DNA of 64,000 nt from Erinaceus europaeus (taxonomy: Eukaryota > Chordata > Mammalia > Eulipotyphla > Erinaceidae), in the NCBI RefSeq assembly GCF_950295315.1, contig NC_080164.1:55523451-55587450 (forward strand), read 5' to 3'. The notes under the pieces were generated by a model. The model saw nothing but the letters and a program-made list of their open reading frames with translations. It was not told where the DNA came from and ran no database searches. Made by a program: the position numbers and the translations under genes. Positions 9,647 through 20,719 of this stretch are shown here, in pieces. Every line of letters starts with the position of its first letter. Within the stretch, counting starts at the first letter, position 1.

Positions 9647-10001
9647 TTTTTTTTTTTTTTCCTCCAGGGTTATTGCTGGGCTTGGTGCCTGCACCATGAA
9701 TCCACCGCTCCTGGAGGCCATTTTTCCCCCTTTTTGTTGCCCTAGTTGTTGCAGCCTCGTTGCGGTTATTATTGCCATTGTTGACGTTGCTTTGTTGTTG
9801 GATAGGACAGAGAGAAATGGAGAGAGGAGGGGAAGACAGAGAGAGAGGGGAGAGAAAGATAGACACCTGCAGACCTGCTTCACCGCCGTGAAGCGACTCC
9901 CCTGTAGGTGGGGAGCCGGGGGCTCGAACCGGGATGCTTAAGCCGGTCCCTGCGCTTTGCGCCACGTGCGCTTAACCCACTGCGCCACCGCCCGACTCCC
10001 A
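9647..10001 (-). mobile_element. SINE, A family long form, minus strand, 14-bp duplication
   Basis: Full long-form element: CCTCCAGGGTTATTGCTGGG through CACCGCCCGACTCCC. AGATTTTTAGTCTT flanks it at 9633-9646 and 10002-10015. It lies just 3' of PUS10 exon 2. Confidence 0.95.
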
Positions 10002-10288
10002 AGATTTTTAGTCTTAAAGCCTAGACCTTGTGTTTGTCTGTGTGATTATGGGTCCATGATTTCACTACTTTCTGGGTGGCTTTTTAATTCTTATTTTAGG
10101 TAGAGGGAGAGAGATACAGGGAAAAGAGAGCAAACATAACACCAAAATTTTCCTGGGTGTTGTCATATATACATCTTACTGGGTAAGCTATACCTGGCCT
10201 TTAGAATTCTTTTGATACTAAGAAACAGTATCATTCATTTTAAATCACAACAAAATACACTAAAACACTTTTTTAAAAAAAACAAGCT

Positions 10289-10622
10289 TGGGGGCCCGGG
10301 CCATAGCGCAGCAGGTTAAGCAGGTTAAGTGCAAGTGGTGCAAAGGGCAAGGACCCGCGTAAGGATCCCAATTGGAGCTCCTGGTTCCCCACTTGCAGGG
10401 GGTCGCTTCACAAGTGGTGAAGGAGGTCTGCAGGTGTTTTTCTCTCCCCCTCTCTGTCTTCCCCTCCTCTCTCCATTTCTCTCTGTCCTATCCAACAAGA
10501 ACAAAAAGAACAACAACAATAAGCAATAAGGGCAACAAAAGGGAAAAAATAACCTTCAGGAGCAGTGGATTCATAGTGCAGGCACCGAGCCCCAGCAATA
10601 ACCCTGGAGGCAAAAAAAAAAA
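10289..10622 (+). mobile_element. SINE, A family long form
   Basis: CCATAGCGCAGCAGGTTAAG, a short GCAGGTTAA duplication in the head, GGGCAACAAAAGGG, then GAGCAGTGGATTCATAGTGC and CCTGGAGGC before poly-A. Flanked by AAAACAAG on both sides. Confidence 0.92.
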
Positions 10623-10628
10623 CAAGTC

Positions 10629-10818
10629 TAGTTGGGACACCTGGTTAAGCGTACACATTATAGTGCACAAGGACCCAGTTTCAAACCCCTGGTCCCCACC
10701 TGCAGGGGGAAAGCTTTAGAAGTGGTAAAGCAGGGCTGGAGGTGTCTCTCAGTCACTCTCCCTGTATCTCCCCCTCCCTCTCAATTTCTGTCTCTATCCA
10801 ATAATAATAATAAAAAGT
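10629..10818 (+). mobile_element. SINE, B family
   Basis: ACACCTGGTTAAGCGTACAC, GGGGGAAAGCTTTAGAAGTG, CTGTCTCTATCCAATAATAA. Flanked by AAGTCTA (10624, 10815 region). Placed directly behind the previous SINE. Confidence 0.88.
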
Positions 10819-11060
10819 CTACTATTTTCAAATTATGTTTTAGCAGGTGATAAATGATAACTGAAAATCAATGATACTTGTATCCATATAGTTCCAACAA
10901 TGAGTGCTATTCAATTAAAATATAAAATATCTTTCCTTTTGCTGCATAACATAATTGAAGAGTCTGCAAAAACTTAGCAGGCCTGTTTATTGTCTAGGAA
11001 GGTACACACTCAAATGTGGGGTTGCCTTTTGTTTACAGCTGTCAAGAGTGCCATATTTTG

Positions 11061-11345
11061 GGAGTCGGGCAGTAGCACAGCAGGTTAAGCGCATGTGGCT
11101 CAAAGCCCAAGGACCAGTGTGAGGATCTTGTTTCGAGCCCCTGGCTCCCCACCTGCAGGGGAGTCACTTCACAGGCATTGAAGCAGGTCTGCAGGTGTCT
11201 TTCTCTTCCCCTCTCTGTCTTCCCCATCTCTCTCCATTTCTCTCTGTCCTATCCAACAACAACTACATCAACAACAACAATAATAACTACAACAGTAAAA
11301 ACAAGGGCAACAAAAAGGAAATAAATAAATATTTAAAAAAAACAA
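11061..11345 (+). mobile_element. SINE, A family, 14-bp duplication
   Basis: GGAGTCGGGCAGTAGCACAG to CAACAAAAAGGAAATAAATA. AGTGCCATATTTTG lies at 11047-11060 and 11346-11359. Confidence 0.95.
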
Positions 11346-11642
11346 AGTGCCATATTTTGTTTAAAACAGTTTTTAAATTATGAGATGAACTAATAGAAAA
11401 CTATTTTTGACATTTAGTAGTTTCAAAAGGTGAATCCTTTCTATTTTGGTGCCTTGTGATGTCACTCTTCCAGGATCATCACTAATAAGTATTTGATTTC
11501 TAAGTGTGAGAATTCCCTACTCAAAGTTTTTTTTTTTTTTTAACAATTTTTTCAGTCTTACATTCTGGGCTTAAAATGCATGTTATGTAGATTAATATGA
11601 CATTTTTAAGGATTTACATATAATTGTAACACTATTTTTCAG

Positions 11643-11729
11643 GTGTGCCAAAAGGTTGAGGCCTCTGGGTTTGAATTTACCAACTTGGTGTTTTCAGTCT
11701 CCTTCCCACCACAGCTGTCTGTAAGAGAG
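11643..11729 (+). CDS. PUS10: PUS10 coding exon 3 (residues 131-159)
   Basis: 87 nt, phase 0 on both sides, acceptor TTTTTCAG and donor GTAAGG. It encodes VCQKVEASGFEF through PPQLSVRE, part of the N-terminal THUMP-containing domain. The 13.7-kb intron that follows is the largest in the window. Confidence 0.95.
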
Positions 11730-12394
11730 GTAAGGTCATGTGAACACATAAAGTTATGTTGGAGTACATGCCAGAACTGTCTCAGAAATGGGAGGCATAG
11801 GAATACTCATTACTGTATTATGCCTTTCATATTTTTTTGTATACTTATTAAAAGATTAAAAGCAACTTGTAGCTGCTTAATAATGTTGAGTGAATGGATG
11901 GGAAAAAAGAACTGTTGACTCAAAGTTAGTTGATTCTCTAGCAGCAGACATTCATTGAACCATTCTGTGTGAACCATATTGGTCAGAGAAAGATTTTACA
12001 ACATTTCAGAAAACTTTTGGGGCTAGATGTGTGCATTTTACAATGATAGGATCATTTCAGTCTAGTAAGCATTGTTTTCTGAAATAAAATAAAATAAGGT
12101 ACCAACTGTTCTAGTAGAAAAAGGAAGAATACAGACACTGTAAGAACAGTAGTGCTTATCACAGGGTGGGACACATGACGTTGGTAGAAGGTGCAGTGAC
12201 TTATACATACCATGCACAAGTGTGAGATTATATCCTGAAATCTTACCATTTTGTAAAATACCAATAATTACTACTGAGTTTTTATCACATATACTGTGAA
12301 TTTAAAAATACTATTTTAGCACTTTCTAAGTATATTTCACTTAGAAATAGAAAATGCTGTTTTATTACCAGAATTATTCTGTGGTTGAAGAGGG
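11730..12394. other. Intron 3 start, nothing recognised
   Basis: Unique-looking sequence following the exon 3 donor. Confidence 0.5.
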
Positions 12395-12515
12395 TTTACT
12401 TGGCAGGACAGGACATATGCTTATCATGTGTAAAGTCTCCAGGTTCCTCAGAACTATGACCAAATGTTGTTCTGTTCTTTCTTTCATTTAAATTAATAAA
12501 CTTACAGATTTTTAA
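12395..12515 (+). mobile_element. SINE-like remnant, D type
   Basis: Degenerate head followed by GTCTCCAGGTTCCTCAGAAC, TGTTCTGTTCTTTCTTTC and AATTAATAAAC. Confidence 0.35.
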
Positions 12516-12611
12516 AAAGCAAAAAAAAAAAAATCTAAAATAAAAGTAAAAATTGAATTTTTCCAATATAAACCTTATTATTATTATTACTATTTTTTAA
12601 TTTTTAAAATT

Positions 12612-12875
12612 TTATTGCTAGGGCTCGGTGCCAGCACTACAAATTCGCTGCTCCTGGAGGCCATCTTTCCCCATTTTTATTGGATAGGACAGAGAGAAAT
12701 TGAGAAGGAGGGGAAGATAGAGAGGAGAAGAGAAATACACCTGCAGACCTGCTTCATGGCTTGTGAAATGACACCCTCTGCAGGTGGGAAGCCAGGGCTC
12801 AAACTGGGATCCTTGCTGGGTCCTTGAGCTTCGTACTATGTACGCTTAACCCAGTGTGCCACCACCTGGCCCTCC
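12612..12875 (-). mobile_element. SINE, A family, minus strand
   Basis: GGGCTCGGTGCCAGCACTAC, TTGGATAGGACAGAGAGAAA, GTGCCACCACCTGGCCCTCC. Confidence 0.88.
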
Positions 12876-13129
12876 CTTACTTATTTTTTTATAACTGATA
12901 TTTACTGCTAAATACTAATCAAAGTATGTATGACCCTTTTAGTAACTGGGGAATTAATCCATTCATATAGTTTAGTATGTTAGGTGACTCTTGTATTATT
13001 GAACAATACCTTTTACCTATGTTTCTTTTTTTAATGTGAGACTAAAGCATTTTTCTGTTATTTTCTGTTATTTCTGTTTCACTTGTTTTGTCTTTTTATT
13101 TTATTTTTTAAACTTACTTATTTTTATTT

Positions 13130-13462
13130 ATTTATTTATTTGCCTCCAGGGTTATTGCTGGGGTTCAGTGCCTACAATATGAAGCCACTGCTCCTGGAGG
13201 CTGTTATTTCCCTTTTGTTGCCCTTGTTGTTTACCACTGTTGTTGTTATTGCTGTCATTATTGTTGGATAGGACAGAGAGAAATGGAGAGAGGAGGGGAA
13301 GACAGAAAGGGGAGAGAAAGATCGACACCTGCACACCTGCTTCACCGCCTGTGAAGCGACTCCCCCTGCAGGTGGGGGCTGGGGGCTCGAACCGGGATCC
13401 TTACACTGGTCCTTGTGCTTTGTGCCGTGTGCACTTAACCCACTGGGCTACCGCCCAGCCCC
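13130..13462 (-). mobile_element. SINE, A family long form, minus strand
   Basis: GCCTCCAGGGTTATTGCTGG to GGGCTACCGCCCAGCCCC. First of three minus SINEs in a row. Confidence 0.92.
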
Positions 13463-13484
13463 TATTTATTTATTTGTAATATAT

Positions 13485-13691
13485 TTTTATTATCTTTATT
13501 TATTTATTGGGCAGAGATAGCCAGAAATCAAGAGGGAAGGGGGTGATAGAGAGGAAGAGAGACAGACCCCTGCAACCCTGCTTCACCACTTGCAAAGATT
13601 TCCCCCTTGCATATGGGGACCAGGGGCTTAAACTGGGGTCCTTGTGCATTGTAACATGTGCACTCAACTGGATGTGCCACCAGCCAGCCCT
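13485..13691 (-). mobile_element. SINE, B family, minus strand
   Basis: TATCTTTATTTATTTATTGG, CTTCACCACTTGCAAAGATT, GATGTGCCACCAGCCAGCCC. Confidence 0.88.
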
Positions 13692-13885
13692 TATTTTATT
13701 TATTTTTGGATAGAGACAGAGAGAAACTGAGGGAAGGGAGAGCTGGTGGTGGTGAGGGCAGGGTGGAGACAGAGACACCTGTAGCAATGCTTCACCACTC
13801 CTGAAGCTTCCCCCTGCAGGTGGGGACCAGGGGCTTGAACCTGGACTTTTGTACATGGTAATATGCGCCACTGCCTGGCTCCCCA
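13692..13885 (-). mobile_element. SINE, B family, minus strand
   Basis: TTGGATAGAGACAGAGAGAA, CCCCCTGCAGGTGGGGACCA, CGCCACTGCCTGGCTCCCC. Abuts the previous copy. Confidence 0.88.
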
Positions 13886-13980
13886 TTTTGCTTTATTATA
13901 TGGTTCCAGGGGTGGAATCCAGGACCTTATGCAATTAGGCATGCGTAATACTGCTGTGAGCCACATCAAGCACATCCCTC
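13886..13980 (-). mobile_element. SINE-like remnant, minus strand
   Basis: GGGGTGGAATCCAGGACCTT then ATGCAATTAGGCATGCGTAA resembles the antisense head of a D or C SINE. Weak. Confidence 0.35.
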
Positions 13981-14041
13981 TTCTCTCCGTCCTACTTCAT
14001 CGCAGGGGCTTCTATGGTCTTTGAAATTTTAAAAGCAGATT

Positions 14042-14215
14042 TGTGGCTGTAGAGGGCACAGTGGATAAAGCCTTGGACTTTCAAGCACGTGGTCCTGAGT
14101 TTGGTGTCTGGCATCACATGTATCAGTGTGATGATCTGTTTTCTTCCTCCCCTCCCACCATCTCCCCTTCTCTCCTCTCTGTTCTCCAACCTCCCCCTCC
14201 CTAAAAAGATAGCAT
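14042..14215 (+). mobile_element. SINE, D type
   Basis: GGGCACAGTGGATAAAGCCT, CGTGGTCCTGAGTTTGGTGT, CATCACATGTATCAGTGTGA, then a CT-rich tract. Confidence 0.6.
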
Positions 14216-15232
14216 CTTTTCCAAATGATTGGAGACATAAGGACAGTTCCAACTTTCCAAAGGTGAAGAAAGTTCTTTTAACCACCAGCTGTTGATCTTG
14301 ACTTTAAAATCCTGGCAAGATTTTAGATCAGGAACTAAAGGAATACATTGTAGGTGCTTAAAATAAGGAAGACTTGATTGTCAACATACCAGTTAGATTT
14401 GTTAAGAGCAAATCAGGTTTAAAAAAATGTCTTCATCATTTCTTCCTTTTACAGGCGAGTTGGACTGGTATAGCAAGGAACTCTAGTAGTATCATAGTGA
14501 CTAAAATTCATCTAGTCATTTGACTGTTTTTCTTCCTCATGTTAAATTCCTGAAAGTGACAGGAAACACAATAAGGGTGTGACAATAACTGGATGGTTTG
14601 TGTGTAATTGGCTATACACAAAAGGAGCTTACTAGTGAATGGTATTAGATTAAACAGTATTTCTTCAAATGTGTAATGCAGAAACTTAAAGCTGAAGCTC
14701 ACTTGGGCATTGAGGTGGCACAGGTGGGGGAGTATTGAATTTCTGGGCCTTGTCTCAGACTTCTTAAATCTGAATCTCTACAAATGGAAGTTTTCATATC
14801 TTATTCTGTTCATAATTTATCTCAGTGATAGTATAATGGGAATATATAAGACAGGTGGGTTTGACAGTTGGAAATATAGTAGAACTGAGATTCAAAGAGA
14901 TTTCAGGAATAGGGAAATTAACAAAATGAAATTTATTGGGAATAAAGATAAGTATAAACATTATACTTAGATTTAGGGGAAAAAAGGGATTACCAAATAA
15001 AGGCTGAGGCAGGAGGGTCTCAAAAATTGTGTTTAAAGATAAGACATGGGGTTTTAGTTAATAACCCACTAATAATTTAAGGATTTTAGGTACGACTATT
15101 GAAAGAACTATTAACTATTGAGTTACTTAATTTGGAGGAGATGATTTAGTGGAATGAATTTATTTTTCTTAAATACTTGAGGGACTTCCTTATAAATGAG
15201 AGGTTTTTCTGCCATAAATATAGAACCAGGAG
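14216..15232. other. Intron, nothing recognised
   Basis: About 1 kb without a repeat I can name. Confidence 0.5.
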
Positions 15233-15460
15233 GGGGGCCAGGTGGTGACGCACCTGGTTGACTGCACATGTTACGATGCAAAAGGACTAGGGTTCTCCCT
15301 ACTTGCAGGGAGAAAGCTTTGCAAATGGTGAATTGGAGCTGCAGGTCCATATCTATCTATCTGTCTGTCTGTCTATCTATCTATCTCCCCCTACCCTCTC
15401 GATTTCTGGCTGTCTATAGTCCAGTAAATAAAGATAATAGAAAATAGAAATGTTAAAAAA
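15233..15460 (+). mobile_element. SINE, B family, with TCTA/TCTG expansion
   Basis: GGCCAGGTGGTGACGCACCT, GGGAGAAAGCTTTGCAAATG, CGATTTCTGGCTGTCTATAG. The pyrimidine tract has grown into TCTA/TCTG repeats at 15349-15385. Confidence 0.85.
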
Positions 15461-15532
15461 AAATCAGGAGGGAAATATTTTTCATCTACAAAGAATTAAT
15501 TGCCAGAAAAGTGGGAAAAAATGTTTTTAAAG

Positions 15533-15705
15533 GGCCAGAGAGATGTCTCACTTGGGAGGGTGCCTGCCTTGCAAGGCCCAAGTTCAAGTCACAACATCAT
15601 GCTGGAGACGTCTGGCATCAGGAGAAATTCCAAGACTGTGGTGTCTCTGTCTTTCTCTTCCTCTTTCTTCAGGTCTCTCTATCTGAATAAAAATATTATC
15701 CTGGC
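15533..15705 (+). mobile_element. SINE-like element, divergent
   Basis: GGGCCAGAGAGATGTCTCAC, CCCAAGTTCAAGTCACAACA (B-box position), CT-rich tract, AATAAAAATATT end. Confidence 0.5.
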
Positions 15706-15914
15706 AATGGTGAAATTCCTCGAGAGAATTTTTTGCTTGGGGGGAAAAAAAAGTAAACACTTTAAAATCTTACTCTCATAGGTTTATCTTTACTAGCAAA
15801 GCCCAGTAGAGGGCAATATTGTACTATTGGTTAAACTCACCAGCTCCTCAAGGGTAGAATGTGGAAAAGTTTGCTCACTATTGGCTATGTATGAACATAG
15901 TATCTCTCTCTCTC

Positions 15915-16190
15915 TCTCACCAGGGTTATCTCTAGGACTCAGTACCTGCACTATGAATCTACAACTTCCAGCGGCCTTTTTTTTTTCTTCTCTTTCTGTT
16001 TCTAATTTTTATTGAATGACAGAGAAATCGAGAGAGGGGGAGATAGAAAGGGAGAGAAAGATAGACACCAGAAGACCTGCTTCATCACTGGTGAAGCATC
16101 CCCCCTACAGGTGGGGAGCAGGCACTAGAGCCCCAGTTCTTGTACTTGGTGATATGTGCTCTTAACTAGGTGTGCCACCACCCAACCCCT
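15915..16190 (-). mobile_element. SINE, minus strand
   Basis: CACCAGGGTTATCTCTAGGA, CTTCATCACTGGTGAAGCAT, GTGCCACCACCCAACCCC. Confidence 0.85.
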
Positions 16191-16287
16191 GAATGAATAT
16201 AATCTCTTAAAATTTACTTTTACTTAGGTTGTGTGAAATAGCTACTCTTTGATTTGCACTTGGAATGGTTAGGGTTTTATTTACCTT

Positions 16288-16358
16288 TGTGGGCTCAAAC
16301 CTGGGTCCTTGCACATGGTAAAATGTGTCCTGTACTGCACGAGCTATGTCCTGACACT
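16288..16358 (-). mobile_element. SINE head fragment, minus strand
   Basis: GGGCTCAAACCTGGGTCCTT then GCACATGGTAAAATGTGTCC; only the tRNA-like part remains. Confidence 0.5.
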
Positions 16359-16368
16359 TCACCCTATG

Positions 16369-16923
16369 TTTTTTTCCTTACCATTGGGGTTATCTCTGGG
16401 GCTTTATGCTTGCACAACTCCACCATTCCTGGAGGCCATCAAATTATTTTCCTTTCAGGGAGTCAGGCAGTAGCGCAGTGGGTTAAGCGTACATGGCACA
16501 AAGCACAAGGATCAGTGTAAGGATCCTGGTTTGAGCCCCCGGCTCCCCACCTGCAGGGGAGTCGCTTCACAGGTGGTGAAGCAGGTCTGCAGGTGTCTAT
16601 CTTTCTCTCCCCCTCTCTGTCTTCCCCTCCTCTCTCCATTTCTCTCTGTCCTATCCAACTACAATGACATCAATAACAACAGTAATGACTACAACAATAA
16701 AACAACAAGGGCAACAAAAGGGAAAATAAATATTAAAAATTGTTTTCCTTTCTTTTCTGTAGTGGGTGAGAGAGAGGAAAAAAGAGATAGAAGGATGGGG
16801 GAGGAGAGACATTTATAGCACTCATGAAGCTTCCCCTCTGTAGGTGGGAATTGGGGGCTTGAACTCAGATCATCATGCATGCAAGCATATGCACTCTTCT
16901 AGGTGAGCCCCCACCTAGCCCTC
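16369..16923 (-). mobile_element. SINE, minus strand, split by a nested + SINE
   Basis: Tail part 16369-16442 (ACCATTGGGGTTATCTCTGG) and head part 16753-16923 (CTCATGAAGCTTCCCCTCTG, GTGAGCCCCCACCTAGCCCT) look like one element. The A SINE at 16459-16740 lies between them. Confidence 0.6.
16459..16740 (+). mobile_element. SINE, A family, nested
   Basis: GGGAGTCAGGCAGTAGCGCA to GGGCAACAAAAGGGAAAATA. TTTTCCTTTC occurs on each side (about 16447 and 16743). Confidence 0.93.
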
Positions 16924-17068
16924 ACCCTCTATCTTAAAAAAATTTTTAAAAAAATGCAAAGAAAGTACACCTAGAATAGTGAAATAAATCATGCAGGCAT
17001 GAAGTTCTAGTGAAAACAAGAGTAATAACAATAATGATAAAATAAACTTTTAAGTGTAAAGAAAGCAA

Positions 17069-17312
17069 TGAGGGCTAGGTGGTAGTTCACCTAGTAGAGC
17101 CCATTCAGGGACCTGGGTTCCAGCCCTCCAGCCCCCACCTGCACTCAGGAGACAGGGAGCTTCACAACCAGTAGAGCAGTGCTGTAGGTGTCTCTCTTCT
17201 CTGTCTTTCTCATTACCTCTATAACAACAAAAAAGAAGGCCTCTGGGAATAGTGAAGTTATACAGGCATCAAGTCCCAGTAATAACCCTGGTAGCAAAGA
17301 CAGAAAAAAAGA
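17069..17312 (+). mobile_element. SINE, B-like with 3' extension
   Basis: GGGCTAGGTGGTAGTTCACC, GGGACCTGGGTTCCAGCCCT, GGCCTCTGGGAATAGTGAAG, AATAACCCTGGTAGCAAAG. Confidence 0.7.
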
Positions 17313-17469
17313 AAGCTATTAATTTCTTGTCCTAAAAGTGCATAAATTTGTGTTTGCATCTGTGCCTTTGAAGTCGCCAGCTATTAATCTGGGATTTTTC
17401 TTAACTGGGTACTCCAGCAGTTTCCCCAACTATAATTGACATAGCTTGTTTCATCAAAAGGGCAATGCT

Positions 17470-17650
17470 GGACAGGGGTAGATAGCATAATGGCTATGTA
17501 AAGAGACACTCATGCCTGAGGCTCCAAAGTCACAGGTTCAATCCCCTGTACCACCAAAAGTCACAGCTGAGCAGTGCTCTGGTAAAATAAATAAAATAAA
17601 GCATTTAAAAAAAAAAGGTCCCAAGTTCAAACCCGACAGCACATTGTACT
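17470..17650 (+). mobile_element. SINE, C type, with 14-bp duplication and odd tail
   Basis: GGTAGATAGCATAATGGCTA, AGGTTCAATCCCCTGTACCA, A-rich tail, then about 35 extra bases including GTCCCAAGTTCAAACCCGAC. AAAAGGGCAATGCT flanks the whole at 17456-17469 and 17651-17664. Confidence 0.88.
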
Positions 17651-17664
17651 AAAAGGGCAATGCT

Positions 17665-18192
17665 TTTCTAATGCTGTTTAGCTCCATGGACAATTTGATG
17701 AGATTACTTTGACTTCTAGTAGAGAGAGAACTACACTTTGAAGTTCATAGTGTGTATTGGCCTGAGCCTATCTTCATGCTGATTTAGCTTGCTAATTTTC
17801 TATATTTTGTTCATTTTCCATGACTTCTCATTTTTAATTTGTATGGCAGGCATCCTGTCTATGCCAGATTTTCTTCTCTCAGCCACTATTTAATAGCAAC
17901 TCATTTATTGAAGAGATGTTGATTTACAGGATTTTTGTTGTCATGGTACATTTCCACAGTTCCCAAAGACAGGTACTAATACATTTCATCTTTCCAAGAA
18001 CTTAGGTCCTTAACTTCCCTTAATGCTCCTCCCTTCTGAGTCCCTGAATCTGCTGCAACAGTAGGTGAAAAATAGATTAGATAGATAGATAGGAAATATT
18101 AAGAAAAAAAAAAAAGAGGAAAGGAACAACTCAAGGCTCACTTCAACTGACACTTTTTCCGAGTTTACTGATTTTCAGAATTTGTTGTTTCT
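17665..18192. other. Intron, nothing recognised
   Basis: Unique-looking; a short GATA run at 18076-18092 only. Confidence 0.5.
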
Positions 18193-18511
18193 TACTTATT
18201 TATTTATTCATTTATTTTTGCCTCCATGGCTATTGCTGGGTCATGATGCCAACACCATGAACCCACTGCTCCTGGAGGCTATTTTTTTCCCCTTTTGTTG
18301 CCCTTGTTGTTTTATTATTGTTACTGTTGTTGGATAGGATGGAGAGAGGAGGGGAAGGCAGAGAGGGGGAGAGAAAGATAAGACACCTGTAGACCTGCTT
18401 CACCGCCTGTGAAGTGACCCGGCTGTGGGGGGGCTCGAACTGGGATCCTTACACCGGTCCTTGCGCTTTGTGCTATGTGCGCTTAACCCGTTGCACTACT
18501 GCTGGACCCCC
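18193..18511 (-). mobile_element. SINE, A family long form, minus strand
   Basis: GCCTCCATGGCTATTGCTGG, CTTCACCGCCTGTGAAGTGA, GCACTACTGCTGGACCCCC. Confidence 0.9.
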
Positions 18512-18555
18512 TGCTTTTTATTTTATTAGGTTAGTTTGTTAAAACTTGTTTCAAG

Positions 18556-18825
18556 GCCCGGAAGGTAGCTCACCCAGTAGATTACATATATTACTACATG
18601 CAAAGACTTCGGTTTAAACCCTTGGCCACTGCATGGGAGTAAGTTTCACAGGCAATGGAACAGTGCTCAGTTGTCTTTCCTGCCTTCTATGTCTCTCTCT
18701 CCCTCAGTGTCTCTCTGTGTCTCACTTTCTATCTGGAAAAAAAAAATAGTGACTACTGTGAGCAGAGAATTTGTGCAGGCAACTGAGTCCCAGTGATAAT
18801 CTGGATCAAAACAGTAAAGAAAAAT
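18556..18825 (+). mobile_element. SINE, old B type with 3' extension
   Basis: CCCGGAAGGTAGCTCACCCA, CTTCGGTTTAAACCCTTGGC, CAACTGAGTCCCAGTGATAA. Divergent. Confidence 0.6.
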
Positions 18826-18912
18826 TTACTTCAATACTGTATGCCCCACTTGCCCAAACAAAGCATGCTTTTACAAAGTTCCTGAATAATGTGTTGAAAA
18901 ATATTCATTGCC

Positions 18913-19075
18913 AGTAACACTCACTTGGATAGAGTGCTGCTTTGCCATATGCTTGGCCCAGTTTCAAGCCTGATCCCCACTGCACTGAAGGAAGATTTGG
19001 TGCTTTGGTGACTTTCACCCTTTTCCTATGCCTCTCTGCTTCTCTGCCCCTATCTAAAAATAAAACCAAACAAAA
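18913..19075 (+). mobile_element. SINE-like remnant
   Basis: CACTTGGATAGAGTGCTGCT, GTTTCAAGCCTGATCCCCAC, CCCCTATCTAAAAATAAAAC. Confidence 0.4.
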
Positions 19076-19298
19076 CATCTCTTCTGTTAAGGGTCTTTAT
19101 ACTACCCACGAGTGGACTGGAGAAGAGGGCAGGAACCTTATATGTTTTACATACAACTTAAAAAAACCTTCCCAGGTAATGTAGCAACTCTGATCTATCT
19201 CTCTTATAAGAGACAATTCTAATAGTGCTTTCCCCTGATGGTGGTGCAGTGTTTTGATTCTCTCACTTTCACTCATTCTTTCTCCTAAAAATATGTAA

Positions 19299-19575
19299 CA
19301 AGGGACTGGAAGATAGCTTACCTAGTAGAATGCACACTTTACCCTACCCGAAGTCTTGGGCTCGAGCTTCCATTTACTATGTGATAGCACCACACAACAG
19401 ATCTTCACAAGAATTGAAGCATTGCTGTGATGTTTTCCCTCTTCTTCTGTGTGTTCTTCCTCCCTTCCTCTCTCTCCCCCTTTCACCCTCTCCATGGAAA
19501 AAAAGTTCACTAGAAGTGAAGGAACTGCACATATATGAAATCTCAGTGAAGCCCTACTGGCAAGAAAAAGGAATA
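19299..19575 (+). mobile_element. SINE, old type
   Basis: GGGACTGGAAGATAGCTTAC, CTTGGGCTCGAGCTTCCATT, CT-rich tract, AAGTGAAGGAACTGCACATA, ATCTCAGTGAAGCCC. Confidence 0.45.
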
Positions 19576-19596
19576 ATAAGCAAACAAAAACACAAG

Positions 19597-19705
19597 GGGG
19601 GCCAGGTGATGGCTCACCTGGTTAAATGCACACACTATAGTGCACAAGGACCCAGGTTCCCACTTGCAGGGAGAAAGCTTCAAGAGTGGTGAAGCAGTGC
19701 TGAAC
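19597..19705 (+). mobile_element. SINE, B family, 3'-truncated
   Basis: GGGGGCCAGGTGATGGCTCA, GGACCCAGGTTCCCACTTGC, GTGGTGAAGCAGTGCTGAAC; tail absent. Confidence 0.75.
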
Positions 19706-19849
19706 TGCTTAGCATGGGTATACTTCTATAAATCCTGCTTTCTTCTTTGTACTCCCCACCTATAGTGGGAAGTGTTAAGTGACTGACTTACAGTCTCCAG
19801 AACCCTCCATACACCCTCTTGCCTTTGAACTATAGATTTTCTATGTTTG

Positions 19850-19887
<38 letters not shown>
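19850..19887 (+). repeat. TG dinucleotide repeat
   Basis: About 18 uninterrupted TG units. Confidence 0.95.
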
Positions 19888-19929
19888 TTTCCAGTGCTTT
19901 ATTGCTCCAGGCTGTCTTTTTTAGATAGA

Positions 19930-20010
19930 AGGAGCTAGACAGAGAGAGAGGAGGAGGGGGGGAGAAGGAGGAAGGAAAGGAGGAGGAGGAAAGAGGAAGA
20001 GAGAGAGAGG
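19930..20010 (+). repeat. Purine-rich GA/GGA tract in a possible minus SINE
   Basis: Almost pure A/G for about 80 bases. The surrounding TTCCAGTGCTTTATTGCTCC and GAGCACACATGCCTACC suggest a degraded minus-strand SINE at 19888-20060. Confidence 0.5.
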
Positions 20011-20060
20011 GAGAATGAGCACACATGCCTACCTTTTAGTCTAGTACTTATTTCCCTCTA

Positions 20061-20674
20061 TCAGGAATTATAATTTCTGGTGTCTTTAAGGCTAGTCAGG
20101 CAGCAAATATAAGAGAAGTGGAATGTCTTTTATGGTTATTCTGTCAATTTTTTTTTGGAACATATGTATCTCTCATACTCCATTTTCCTATGCATAATAA
20201 AGAAATATTTTGGTCCAGGGAAATATTTTCTTTTCATTTTATGCTGCCACATAAGAAAAACAATGTAAAAATTGTAGTTCTGTTGTGACTCAAATTATAG
20301 AATGTTAAATGTTCCTTCTTTGCTGTCATGGGATTTTAAATATACACAGATGTGACACTTATGCTTTGGTTTCAGTCTTTGGTTTCTCTCCCCCCCACCC
20401 CCCAGCTTAACACTCAAAACCTCCTGACCGCTACAGTTTTATCTCTAGTCACTGAGCCCTAGTCATACTATGCACGCACATACATACCCTGGTCTTTAAC
20501 TTAACTGAATTGTAGTTACTGATTTTTATTGTTTCCCTGCTCTTCCTTCCACAACTTCTGTTTGAATCAGCCTCAGTCACTAACTCTGCTGTCACTCACC
20601 TTCATTTGGTGTTGGCTGAAACCCCAGCTTAGAAATCTCAAAGCTTAAAAGTTTTTTTCAGGCATAGACTTTCG

Positions 20675-20719
<45 letters not shown>

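Noticed and set aside
19850..20010. CRISPR-like or regulatory array
   Set aside because: Simple TG and GA microsatellites in a mammalian intron; no spacers.
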